This document shows positions 24,408 to 31,099 of a DNA stretch of 44,490 nucleotides, in pieces. The notes beneath the pieces are model-generated. The model saw only the letters and a list, made by a program, of their open reading frames with translations. It was not told the origin of the DNA and did no database searches. The stretch lies in the NCBI GenBank assembly GCA_903873955.1, contig CAIQQL010000116.1, forward strand, positions 1 through 44,490. The letters are read 5' to 3'. Made by a program: the position numbers and the translations under genes. The number at the start of each line of letters is the position of its first letter. Position 1 is the stretch's first letter. Source of the stretch: an uncultured archaeon. Lineage in GTDB: Archaea; Nanobdellota; Nanobdellia; Pacearchaeales; GW2011-AR1.

Positions 24408-25899
24408 CTTTCCCTCCAGTATATGTGCCCATGGTGTTATGTGCTTTGATGGCAGAAAGCTGTCCGCGGGTAATACTATAAGCGTCAAGAATTTCAGATT
24501 CATTGAAAGCAGGATCGCGCAACATCTGGGCAATCTCATATTTTTCTCTTTTTCCAAGCTTTCTTGGTGTGTGTCGCGAGATTATATCCCCCTCAGTCCC
24601 TTCTGAAGGAGACAGTCCATCTACTCTTTGCGCACTTGGCGATACAAGCAATCCTGGTCGTTCTGGAATGAGCTCAATGCGAGGGGCAAGAGGAAGGCGC
24701 ACAACCTGTTCCATATACTGATGAAGATATTCCATCCTTTTCACTAGTCTCTGTAGAGACCACCCTAGAGGATTTATCTTGACGTAGCAGTCATTGTTGG
24801 CATCAGCCTGTTTGAAGGAGAAAATGTCTGACAACCTCATTTTTATCCCTTCAGGGACCTGGGAAAAGCTGAAGAGATCCATCAGCATAGGGCATCCGCT
24901 ATTGCTCGTGTATTTGTATCGCTCAAAGGCGTTGTAATGATAGGACTTTTGCATTATTGAACCTTGTAAATGAAGCAAGGATCTTGCAAGGTCCGCAGGG
25001 ACCAATTGACTTAATTTATGGACCAATTGTGCATAACGGGCAGTGTAGTATCCTTGTTCATAGACCACCGGATCCTCCGAAAACTTCACATTGGCTCTGT
25101 CTGAAAGGCCGTTTAGTTTCCTAAGGAAATCCAGATCCCGTGTCGCAGGCAAATCATTTTTTACTCCTTGTATCACCGTTTCTTTATAGGGCTCATCAGA
25201 GAACATGCTTTTCCCCATAGGTCTGTTGATTGTCCCGCCCATAAATATGGTGACAAGCTCAGTCGTTATTCCATCACGAAGCCCTTCAAGATTCCCTTCC
25301 TTGCCCTGCCTATCCAACATCTGTTCAAGTTCAAGAAGTCTCTCAGCCCTAAACCGTTCGGTAGAAAAGTCATTATCGGGCCATGCTTCCATGAATTTTG
25401 CCTGACGCTGCTGATGCAAGAGCCTATTTGCAAGCAGCTTTTGCATACTCTCGCTTTCCCTTCTTCCAGAGTAGACAGTCGCAATGATTCCTTTGGGAGC
25501 AAGCAGTTGGCGTGAGGCGATATATTCGAGGGTACATGCTTCAGTGATTGTCTGCTGGCCTGTATAGTCTAGGCTGATGATATCAAACGGGGCTGGATTT
25601 GCGTGCAAAAAATACTGGTCCGCTTCTCTGCAGATTACTTCAATACCTAAGTTGGCCCTGCGCAACCGTTCAGCCTTTTCAGGGTCACGCTCGAGGCTTG
25701 TGACATGATTACGGGGTATACCTAAGACGTCACAAATCTCCTTGACTTCTATGCCTGCTTCCTCGACTGTTTCTGCTCCAGCAAAACAGAGATATCTCAG
25801 ATCCTGGACCCGTCTTTTCGGATCTTTGTTTTTCTCAGAAAAGACCATCTGTTTCATCCTTGCAAGATGCTTTGCTGGATCATTGTAGGATTTAGACAT
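24388..25899 (-). CDS. Paralogue 3: Rossmann/methyltransferase-like protein with C-terminal module
   Basis: 503 aa from ATG 25899 with GAGGGG upstream; a GTG six codons earlier is inferior. MSKSYNDPAKHLARM matches paralogue 2. The N-domain has LRYLCFAGAET, LGIPRNHVTSLERDPE (69-74) and FDIISLDY (105-112), then QLLAPKGIIATVYSGRRES. The family block SNSGCPMLMD lies in the second half. The C-terminal module ends KAHNTMGTY (485-493). The ATG overlaps the stop of paralogue 2 by 8 nt (ATGTCTAA), so translation is coupled. The fold call is by eye from the order of hydrophobic strands and acidic residues; the substrate is unknown. Confidence 0.75.
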   Translation of the reverse strand: MSKSYNDPAKHLARMKQMVFSEKNKDPKRRVQDLRYLCFAGAETVEEAGIEVKEICDVLGIPRNHVTSLERDPEKAERLRRANLGIEVICREADQYFLHANPAPFDIISLDYTGQQTITEACTLEYIASRQLLAPKGIIATVYSGRRESESMQKLLANRLLHQQRQAKFMEAWPDNDFSTERFRAERLLELEQMLDRQGKEGNLEGLRDGITTELVTIFMGGTINRPMGKSMFSDEPYKETVIQGVKNDLPATRDLDFLRKLNGLSDRANVKFSEDPVVYEQGYYTARYAQLVHKLSQLVPADLARSLLHLQGSIMQKSYHYNAFERYKYTSNSGCPMLMDLFSFSQVPEGIKMRLSDIFSFKQADANNDCYVKINPLGWSLQRLVKRMEYLHQYMEQVVRLPLAPRIELIPERPGLLVSPSAQRVDGLSPSEGTEGDIISRHTPRKLGKREKYEIAQMLRDPAFNESEILDAYSITRGQLSAIKAHNTMGTYTGGKDAKGKL

Positions 25900-27343
25900 G
25901 CTGCACCCCTCTGTCACGGTTGATCTTCACCCAGGCAGCAACGGAAGAGATCTTTCTTCTTTCCACTTCCCCATTAAAAAGCATGGCAATATCCTCAATT
26001 GTTGCCCCGCCCGCACGAAGCTCACGGATGACTTGTTTTTCGTCTTCTTGCAAATCCCGTTTTTTTCCAGCGAGAGGCATGGATTGGCCTGAAGTGCCCT
26101 CCAAAGGCAAAGGTCCCCCTTGGACAACCTCCAGATAGATCTTTTCTGATGCACTTGACCCTAGAAATATCCTTTTTTGCTGCTTCCCCAACTCATGGAC
26201 TTTCGTCTTTTTTTCAAAAAGGTTCAACCCCTGCTCCTTCACTTCTGCACGCAGCCTGTCACGAGACTCTTTCCGGTTTACCTCTGGCAGCACATAAATC
26301 GCAGTTTCATGCTTCCTCACCAGGAAGGAGCTTTCAAGCCTTTGTACAATACGAGCATGATTGTCAAGATAGAAGATGTCAAATAACATCGGCGTCCCGC
26401 TGTTGCTTACGTAACCGTACGATTCCAGGGACTCGACAAGATACGGCTTTTGATGGGCTATTAAAAATGCAGAAGCCAAGGGGAAGTCAAGACCTGCGTT
26501 GATCAGCGCTTCCCAGCGGGAAATATCTTCATTGATCCTAAACATCCTATGACGCATGACGTTCTCTTCCCTGTTCCTGGTAAACTTGATAGAGATGCAG
26601 GCTTTGTCCCTTTCATCACCAACTCTGGAAACCACATCAAGAAAATGCGCAGAGGACTCATCAAACCCGCCAAAACAGTCATAGAACTCCCTGCCCAGAT
26701 TTGCCCGACCCAGAGTGAAGGTGCCTGTAAGGATAGACCGTAAAACCTGTTCGCGGTCTTCTCTTAAATCGAACGATTGATTGAGCTGCGCAACTCTTGT
26801 CAGGGCAGGCTCATAATTCGTCAAGAGTTCCTGTAAAGACACTCCTCCTTTTACCATTGCACTATTGCATTGCAGCAGATCCTGCGCATCCTCATTTTCT
26901 CTTCGGGCCATGAAATTTGTCGCAATAATCCCTCGATTATCCAATAAGCCATCACTTGCGATAAGCTCCAACGCATAATGGCGCTCGGGAGAGAAGTAGG
27001 ATGTGTAGTCCAGATTAAAGACCGTCCACTTTCGTCCCTTTGACCGTGCAGTCTTCAAGACCTCCAGGTCTTTGGCGTGGATCAGCTCTATCCCTAAACC
27101 TGCAGCACACAGGCGATCATACTTTTCACGGTCCAGCTCCACTCCAGTGATATTTTCCCGAGGTATTCCTAAAGCATCGTAATATGCAAGTTCCAGTGCA
27201 ACTTCGCCATCCTTTTGGGCTCCGGGAAAACAAAATATCCGCACATCCTTCGGCTTTCGATAGGAGAGAATGTAATCTCTAATCCCGTTCTGCAGTTTTA
27301 CTCGGGTGATATCCTTTACTGTGTCATTATAACTTTTATCCAT
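25892..27343 (-). CDS. Paralogue 2: Rossmann/methyltransferase-like protein with divergent C-terminal module
   Basis: 483 aa from ATG 27343 (GGAGGG 7 nt upstream; the longer frame to 27469 reads out of frame through paralogue 1). MDKSYNDTVKDITRV starts the protein. The N-domain has VRIFCFPGAQKDGEV, ITGVELDRE (68-73) and WTVFNLDY (106-113), then GIIATNFMARREN. The family block SNSGTPMLFD is present. The C-terminal module is the most altered of the four: it ends SSVAAWVKINRDRG instead of KAHxTMGTY, so its target may differ. It overlaps paralogue 1 by 8 nt (ATGGATAA) and paralogue 3 by 8 nt. Confidence 0.75.
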   Translation of the reverse strand: MDKSYNDTVKDITRVKLQNGIRDYILSYRKPKDVRIFCFPGAQKDGEVALELAYYDALGIPRENITGVELDREKYDRLCAAGLGIELIHAKDLEVLKTARSKGRKWTVFNLDYTSYFSPERHYALELIASDGLLDNRGIIATNFMARRENEDAQDLLQCNSAMVKGGVSLQELLTNYEPALTRVAQLNQSFDLREDREQVLRSILTGTFTLGRANLGREFYDCFGGFDESSAHFLDVVSRVGDERDKACISIKFTRNREENVMRHRMFRINEDISRWEALINAGLDFPLASAFLIAHQKPYLVESLESYGYVSNSGTPMLFDIFYLDNHARIVQRLESSFLVRKHETAIYVLPEVNRKESRDRLRAEVKEQGLNLFEKKTKVHELGKQQKRIFLGSSASEKIYLEVVQGGPLPLEGTSGQSMPLAGKKRDLQEDEKQVIRELRAGGATIEDIAMLFNGEVERRKISSVAAWVKINRDRGVQHV

Positions 27344-28751
27344 GTTCTTCCCTCCGTCGATATGTCCCCATTGTCTGATGTGCCTTGAATGCTGCCAATT
27401 GCATCTTGGTAAACCCAGTATAACACTGTGCAATCTCTGCAGGAGTGAATCCTGAACTAAGCAGGTCAAGTACCTGGGCCTTGGAGAGTGTCTCCTTATT
27501 TCCAGATCCGGGCTGAGGAGATAAACCTGAAAGAGTATGATCTGCCGGGGAACCTAGGACCTTATTTTCTCCATAGGCCGAACCGAGATTCTCACGTGGC
27601 GCAAGGCTATTCCCGAAACATCTGTAACGGCAATTACAAAAGTCAGAAATAAGCCCAATGGCCTCTTTTTCAAGAGAGGGATGATACTTGCTTACTTTCC
27701 AGTCCAAGTTCTGAGGATCGATGGAAAGGCGGAAGGTCCTGGAAAGGTCCAGATGCTTGACATAGTTGATATCGACCAGCATAGCCGAACCCTTGTCCCC
27801 TATATAGCGAAGCCTTCTCTGATCAGCAACAAAATAGGACTGCAGGGGAGTGTAATAGAGCAACTCTGCTGCCAGCGTCAAGGTCTGCAGGCTGACATTG
27901 CCCTCTGGAAAAAGGTCGACATTTATGGCTTCACGTAATTTATCCTTCAGAAAAGGCATGGCATAAAAAGTATCGATTGTCTCCTGACGGGAAGGAAGTC
28001 CTCCACTGCCCAATTGATAATTGTCCTTTGCCCCTCCGATAATATCCTGTCCAACAAAATACGTGCGTGCAATCTTTGCAGTCTCATTACCAGGAGCCCT
28101 TCTGAGCTGCTCATCTTGCCACACCAGGAAAGCATCAAGAAGATCGCGGTCTTTCAAAAAATAAGGATGAATCTGCCGGTTGTGAATTCCATCAATCAAG
28201 ATTGAGCAGATATTGCGGGAAAGCAAATTTGAACGGTCCTTGATCGTACCCGCGCCTCCCTCTTCCTCCTCGCAGAAATCCCTATGTGCCGCCTCAAACC
28301 AGGACTTGGCATACCCGCTTTCCCTCATTCCCAAGTACCAGGTGGCCAATATCCCTTTCTCACCCAACAGCTGTCTTCCCGCAATTGTTCGCAATGCATT
28401 GCGCTGTTCAAACCCAAACGGAGCAAAGCCATCAATGTTGATGATGTCAAAAGTCTCGGAAGTGGTCTCAAGAAATTCATCAATAGAAACAGGCTTTGGA
28501 GGAAGCCGTACTCCCCAGCCCTGGGACTGTATTCGCCCATAGGTTTGAGGGTCATTTTCCAGACAGAGAATATTACCGCGGGGAACCCCCAGACGATCCC
28601 ATACCTGCTCAAGCTCCAGGGATTGATGCCCGAGAAGCGTCAAGACACGTAGGCCTTTTCTTTGCGAAGGCTTAGGATAGAGATTGGTCGTAAATCCTGC
28701 CAGGATCCCTCTTGCCAATGTTTTCGTGCTATAATTATAGGTCTCTTTCAT
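27336..28751 (-). CDS. Paralogue 1: Rossmann/methyltransferase-like protein with C-terminal module
   Basis: 471 aa. ATG 28751 overlaps the stop of the upstream regulator gene in ATGA and has GGAGGAG about 15 nt upstream. MKETYNYSTKTLARG starts the protein. The N-domain has LRVLTLLGHQSLEL, LGVPRGNILCLENDP (64-68) and FDIINIDGFAPFG (101-113). The latter is faintly like the LDPFG motif of Trm1-type tRNA methyltransferases, but not close enough to name it. The family block DKGSAMLVD lies near 317-325, and the C-terminal module ends KAHQTMGTY (456-464). It is the first of four tandem paralogues, each coupled to the next by an overlap, which suggests co-translation of a heteromeric complex or a diversified set. 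Confidence 0.75.
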   Translation of the reverse strand: MKETYNYSTKTLARGILAGFTTNLYPKPSQRKGLRVLTLLGHQSLELEQVWDRLGVPRGNILCLENDPQTYGRIQSQGWGVRLPPKPVSIDEFLETTSETFDIINIDGFAPFGFEQRNALRTIAGRQLLGEKGILATWYLGMRESGYAKSWFEAAHRDFCEEEEGGAGTIKDRSNLLSRNICSILIDGIHNRQIHPYFLKDRDLLDAFLVWQDEQLRRAPGNETAKIARTYFVGQDIIGGAKDNYQLGSGGLPSRQETIDTFYAMPFLKDKLREAINVDLFPEGNVSLQTLTLAAELLYYTPLQSYFVADQRRLRYIGDKGSAMLVDINYVKHLDLSRTFRLSIDPQNLDWKVSKYHPSLEKEAIGLISDFCNCRYRCFGNSLAPRENLGSAYGENKVLGSPADHTLSGLSPQPGSGNKETLSKAQVLDLLSSGFTPAEIAQCYTGFTKMQLAAFKAHQTMGTYRRREEHG

Positions 28752-28942
28752 CGCGCCTTCTTCTCCTCCTCTATAAATATTAAACGATCTTTTGCCTTGA
28801 GCGGGCTAATCCTGCATAAGTTGAGCACTTCTAGCATCTTCTGCAAAATCTCATCATAGGTCTCCCGGCTATGTGTCCGCAGGTGTTCCAGCCTTTCCTT
28901 GGTATCCAAAGAGAGCTTTATCGTCGTTATCTTAGAGTCCAT
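28748..28942 (-). CDS. Ribbon-helix-helix DNA-binding regulator
   Basis: 64 aa, typical of CopG/Arc-type ribbon-helix-helix proteins. KITTIKLSLDTKERLEHL gives the beta strand and first helix, and RETYDEILQKMLEVLN the second helix; ETYDEIL is common in archaeal members. Such proteins bind palindromes as dimers. It is the first gene of the operon with four paralogues and overlaps the next gene by ATGA. A perfect 18-bp palindrome lies 4 bp upstream of its start, between the TATA box and the ATG, so autorepression is likely. The C-terminal ~20 residues (KAKDRLIFIEEEKKAR) are charged. Antitoxins share this fold, but no toxin-like partner follows. Confidence 0.88.
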   Translation of the reverse strand: MDSKITTIKLSLDTKERLEHLRTHSRETYDEILQKMLEVLNLCRISPLKAKDRLIFIEEEKKAR

Positions 28943-28945
28943 ATT

Positions 28946-28963
28946 GGTATACCGCGGTATACC
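28946..28963. promoter_or_regulatory. Operator: perfect 18-bp palindrome
   Basis: GGTATACCGCGGTATACC reads the same on both strands. It lies directly between the minus-strand TATA-like element (28964-28972, TTATAA core) and the regulator's ATG at 28942, where it would cover the transcription start. No second copy was seen elsewhere in the window. A ribbon-helix-helix dimer-of-dimers site is the natural reading. Confidence 0.8.
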
Positions 28964-29002
28964 TTTATAATCTTTTTGCTACTTTCTAATAGTATCTTTT
29001 TT

Positions 29003-29027
29003 GTTGTTACCACAAAGTTTATAAATA
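29003..29027 (+). promoter_or_regulatory. Promoter of the surface-protein gene
   Basis: The TATA box TTTATAAATA (29018-29027) is preceded by TTGTTACCAC (29004-29013). The same ten bases occur at 21814-21823, upstream (opposite orientation) of the 365-aa unknown gene. Predicted start about 29049, with a leader of roughly 17 nt. Confidence 0.6.
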
Positions 29028-29065
29028 ACCGATTTCTTGGTAAATTAACTAAATTTACTACGAAC

Positions 29066-30322
29066 ATGAAAACCAATAAAATTTTGGCTTCGCTTGTTGC
29101 AATGTTTGCTCTTGCGGTACTCACCTTGAGTATGGCAAGTGCAGGACTCGGAACACAGCCAGTATCGGGTAATGGTGTAGTAATTACTTCTGTGGAGTCA
29201 GGTCAAATCGATCTCTACAACAGTAATTATAGACTTTCTAGCTTTGCTGGAAACACTATCCCGGTTACTATAACGCTGCAATCCGATATAAACGCGAGCA
29301 ATGTCAGAATTAAGACCTGGTTAGCTGGTTCGAGCGGTCTTTCTACCTCTTCAAACAGGTTCAACCTGCTTATCGGTAGCGCCTACACGACGCAAGTCAG
29401 TGTAAACATGCCTTCTGACATCGACCCTTCTGAGCAAATTGAGCTCGAGGTTGTTGTTGAAAGCGAAAATGGCGGTATCTTAGCTGAGCAGAGATTACCT
29501 ATTTCCGTCCAAAGAGATGCATATGCTATGCAGATCCTTGACGCAATTATGGACAGTTCAGTCAAAGCAGGAGATAATCTTGCTGTTGATGTTGTCCTGA
29601 AGAATCGAGGTATGGAATTTGCTCAAGACACTTTTGTGACGGTTAAAATACCTGCACTCAATGTCGTGCAAAAAGCATATCTTGGAGACCTCTCACCTGT
29701 TGACCAAGCCGACCCAAATTACCAGGACGCAGTTGAGGGAAGGGCAGTTATTAACTTACCTTCTGATGCCAAGCCCGGCGTTTATAACGTCGAGATTGAA
29801 GCAGACACCTATAACGGCGATTCCACGGCGACCATCACCAAACGATTGATGGTTGTGGGTGCGAGTGCGGACTCATTGGCTGTTTCACCTGCCACCAGCA
29901 TGACTTTTGCTGCGGGCGATAGTGGAGCATACAGTATGACCCTCGTTAATTCTGGAAGCAAGGTACAATTGTACTATGTCTCTATCGATGCCCCACAAGG
30001 ACTTTCGGTAAAAGCAGACAATAGTATTATTGCGATCCCTGCTGGCTCAAGTAAGACTGTCCAGTTAACAGCTACTTCCGAAAAGGAAGGCAGCTATGAC
30101 TTTTCAGTCACTATCCAAGCAAACGGCGACATTGTAAAGAAACAAGACTTCACTGCAAAAGTTGAAGGCACAAAGACGAACAACACGTTCGGCAGTGGTA
30201 GCACGACAGTTTTACTGACCGTTATCCTTGCCATAGTCTTCGTTGTCCTTCTTGTTGTATTGATTGTATTGTTAACAAGAAAGCCTGAGAAGAGCCGAGA
30301 ATTCGGAGAAAGCTACTACTAA
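29066..30322 (+). CDS. Surface protein with CARDB/Ig-like domains and C-terminal anchor
   Basis: 418 aa from ATG 29066, where a signal peptide begins (MKTNKILASLVAMFALAVL, likely cleaved after SMASA). The longer frame from 28871 covers the divergent promoter and regulator gene and was rejected. Three beta-sandwich regions follow. The central one (about 155-270: AGDNLAVDVVLKNRG, then SDAKPGVYNVEIEA) is like CARDB/COG1361 S-layer-associated domains, and the third (about 275-370) is similar. A C-terminal transmembrane helix (VLLTVILAIVFVVLLVVLIV) precedes a short cytoplasmic tail. Probably an abundant cell-surface protein; a strong terminator follows the gene. Confidence 0.88.
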   Translation: MKTNKILASLVAMFALAVLTLSMASAGLGTQPVSGNGVVITSVESGQIDLYNSNYRLSSFAGNTIPVTITLQSDINASNVRIKTWLAGSSGLSTSSNRFNLLIGSAYTTQVSVNMPSDIDPSEQIELEVVVESENGGILAEQRLPISVQRDAYAMQILDAIMDSSVKAGDNLAVDVVLKNRGMEFAQDTFVTVKIPALNVVQKAYLGDLSPVDQADPNYQDAVEGRAVINLPSDAKPGVYNVEIEADTYNGDSTATITKRLMVVGASADSLAVSPATSMTFAAGDSGAYSMTLVNSGSKVQLYYVSIDAPQGLSVKADNSIIAIPAGSSKTVQLTATSEKEGSYDFSVTIQANGDIVKKQDFTAKVEGTKTNNTFGSGSTTVLLTVILAIVFVVLLVVLIVLLTRKPEKSREFGESYY

Positions 30323-30362
30323 AGAAACTATTTTCTTTCTTTTTTTTCTCCTTTATAGTAGC
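30312..30362 (+). terminator. Terminator after the surface-protein gene
   Basis: A hairpin AAAGAAA/TTTCTTT (30321-30338) starts right at the stop codon and runs into a T-rich tract (30331-30350). An outer pair GCTACTA (30312-30318) and TAGTAGC (30356-30362) could enclose it. The T-tract on the plus strand fits archaeal termination of the upstream gene. Confidence 0.75.
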
Positions 30363-30421
30363 CCGAATTCAAATCAAGTATATAGACAATAGCAAAAGGA
30401 GGGTACTCCTCCCTCATCCCT

Positions 30422-31060
30422 ATGGAGACATCGAGTATTCCCCGTAAAAAAATTGCCATCGATATCGATGATGTGCTAGGTGACTGTGTTGGCGGTCTTA
30501 TCAAATACTGCCAAGACATCCATAACAGGACCCTTGCGCGTTCTGCATTCGTTTCTTATCACTTTGAAAGAGTCTTAGGAGGCCCTAAGGAAGCTGCTTT
30601 AGAGGTATTGCGGGATTATACTAACTCCTCCCATTTTGCCCATATAGAGCCCCTTCCAGGAGCTAAGGAAGGTGTTGCAGACTTACAAAGAACGTTTGCA
30701 TTATACTGCCTCACTTCTCGCAGGCAAGGCGATCCTCACAAACAGATAACCTTAGACTGGCTGGCAAGGCATTTTCCTGATTCTTTTTGTGAGGTCTGTT
30801 TTGGTTATAATGAATACACGCAGACCGGACCCACGCTTACCAAGGCGCAAATCTGTGCACAGAAAGGCATAGATTGGATAGTTGAGGACTCCCTAGAGAA
30901 TGCCCTCAGATTCACTGCTGAGTCTGCCACAAGCATCATCCTCATTGATGCGCCCTGGAACCAATCCTCTGAACGTTACGACCATATCCAAAGAGTGAAG
31001 GACTGGCTAGAGGTAGTAAGAACTATCCGGACCCTGGAAAATAGGCTCCCTGCAAGCTAG
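30422..31060 (+). CDS. HAD-superfamily 5'(3')-nucleotidase-like phosphatase
   Basis: 212 aa. The HAD motif I is IAIDIDDVLGD (DxDxV), whose first Asp is the nucleophile. Motif II is CLTSRR (Thr/Ser) after PGAKEGVADLQR. Motif III/IV is WIVEDSLENA, then SIILIDAPWN. The layout resembles the NT5C/YorS group of deoxyribonucleotidases and related small phosphatases; the substrate is uncertain. A TATA-like AGTATATAGA (about 30377-30386) precedes it. GGAGG and CCTCC (30398-30412) can pair across 5 nt in the short leader and might mask the ribosome-binding purine run. Confidence 0.85.
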   Translation: METSSIPRKKIAIDIDDVLGDCVGGLIKYCQDIHNRTLARSAFVSYHFERVLGGPKEAALEVLRDYTNSSHFAHIEPLPGAKEGVADLQRTFALYCLTSRRQGDPHKQITLDWLARHFPDSFCEVCFGYNEYTQTGPTLTKAQICAQKGIDWIVEDSLENALRFTAESATSIILIDAPWNQSSERYDHIQRVKDWLEVVRTIRTLENRLPAS

Positions 31061-31099
31061 GAATCCTTAAATATGCGCTGCGCCTGGCTTATCTAACTT

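Noticed and set aside
24408..24557. N-terminal extension of paralogue 4 (and the equivalent extensions at 25900-25917 and 27344-27469)
   Set aside because: The extensions lie in another frame of the upstream gene's coding sequence. The paralogues align from the internal ATGs, each with a GGAGG-type SD.
23806..28652. Many plus-strand open frames opposite the four paralogues
   Set aside because: They are antisense shadows with low-complexity or Ser/Pro-rich translations, no promoters, and they overlap well-supported genes with SD sequences.
28748..28942. Ribbon-helix-helix protein as antitoxin of a toxin-antitoxin pair
   Set aside because: The next genes are 470-580-aa paralogues, not a small toxin such as a PIN or RelE protein. 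The operator and position fit a plain autorepressor better.
14905..28972. Integrated virus or plasmid
   Set aside because: No integrase, replication initiator, capsid, terminase or flanking tRNA/att repeat was seen, so a mobile element is not supported although the block looks accessory.
14905..28972. Known DISARM, BREX or classical restriction-modification system
   Set aside because: There is an SNF2 ATPase and methyltransferase, but no DrmA/DrmB, BrxC/PglZ, HsdR or recognisable restriction nuclease; the methyltransferase domain lacks a DNA amino-methyltransferase DPPY motif.
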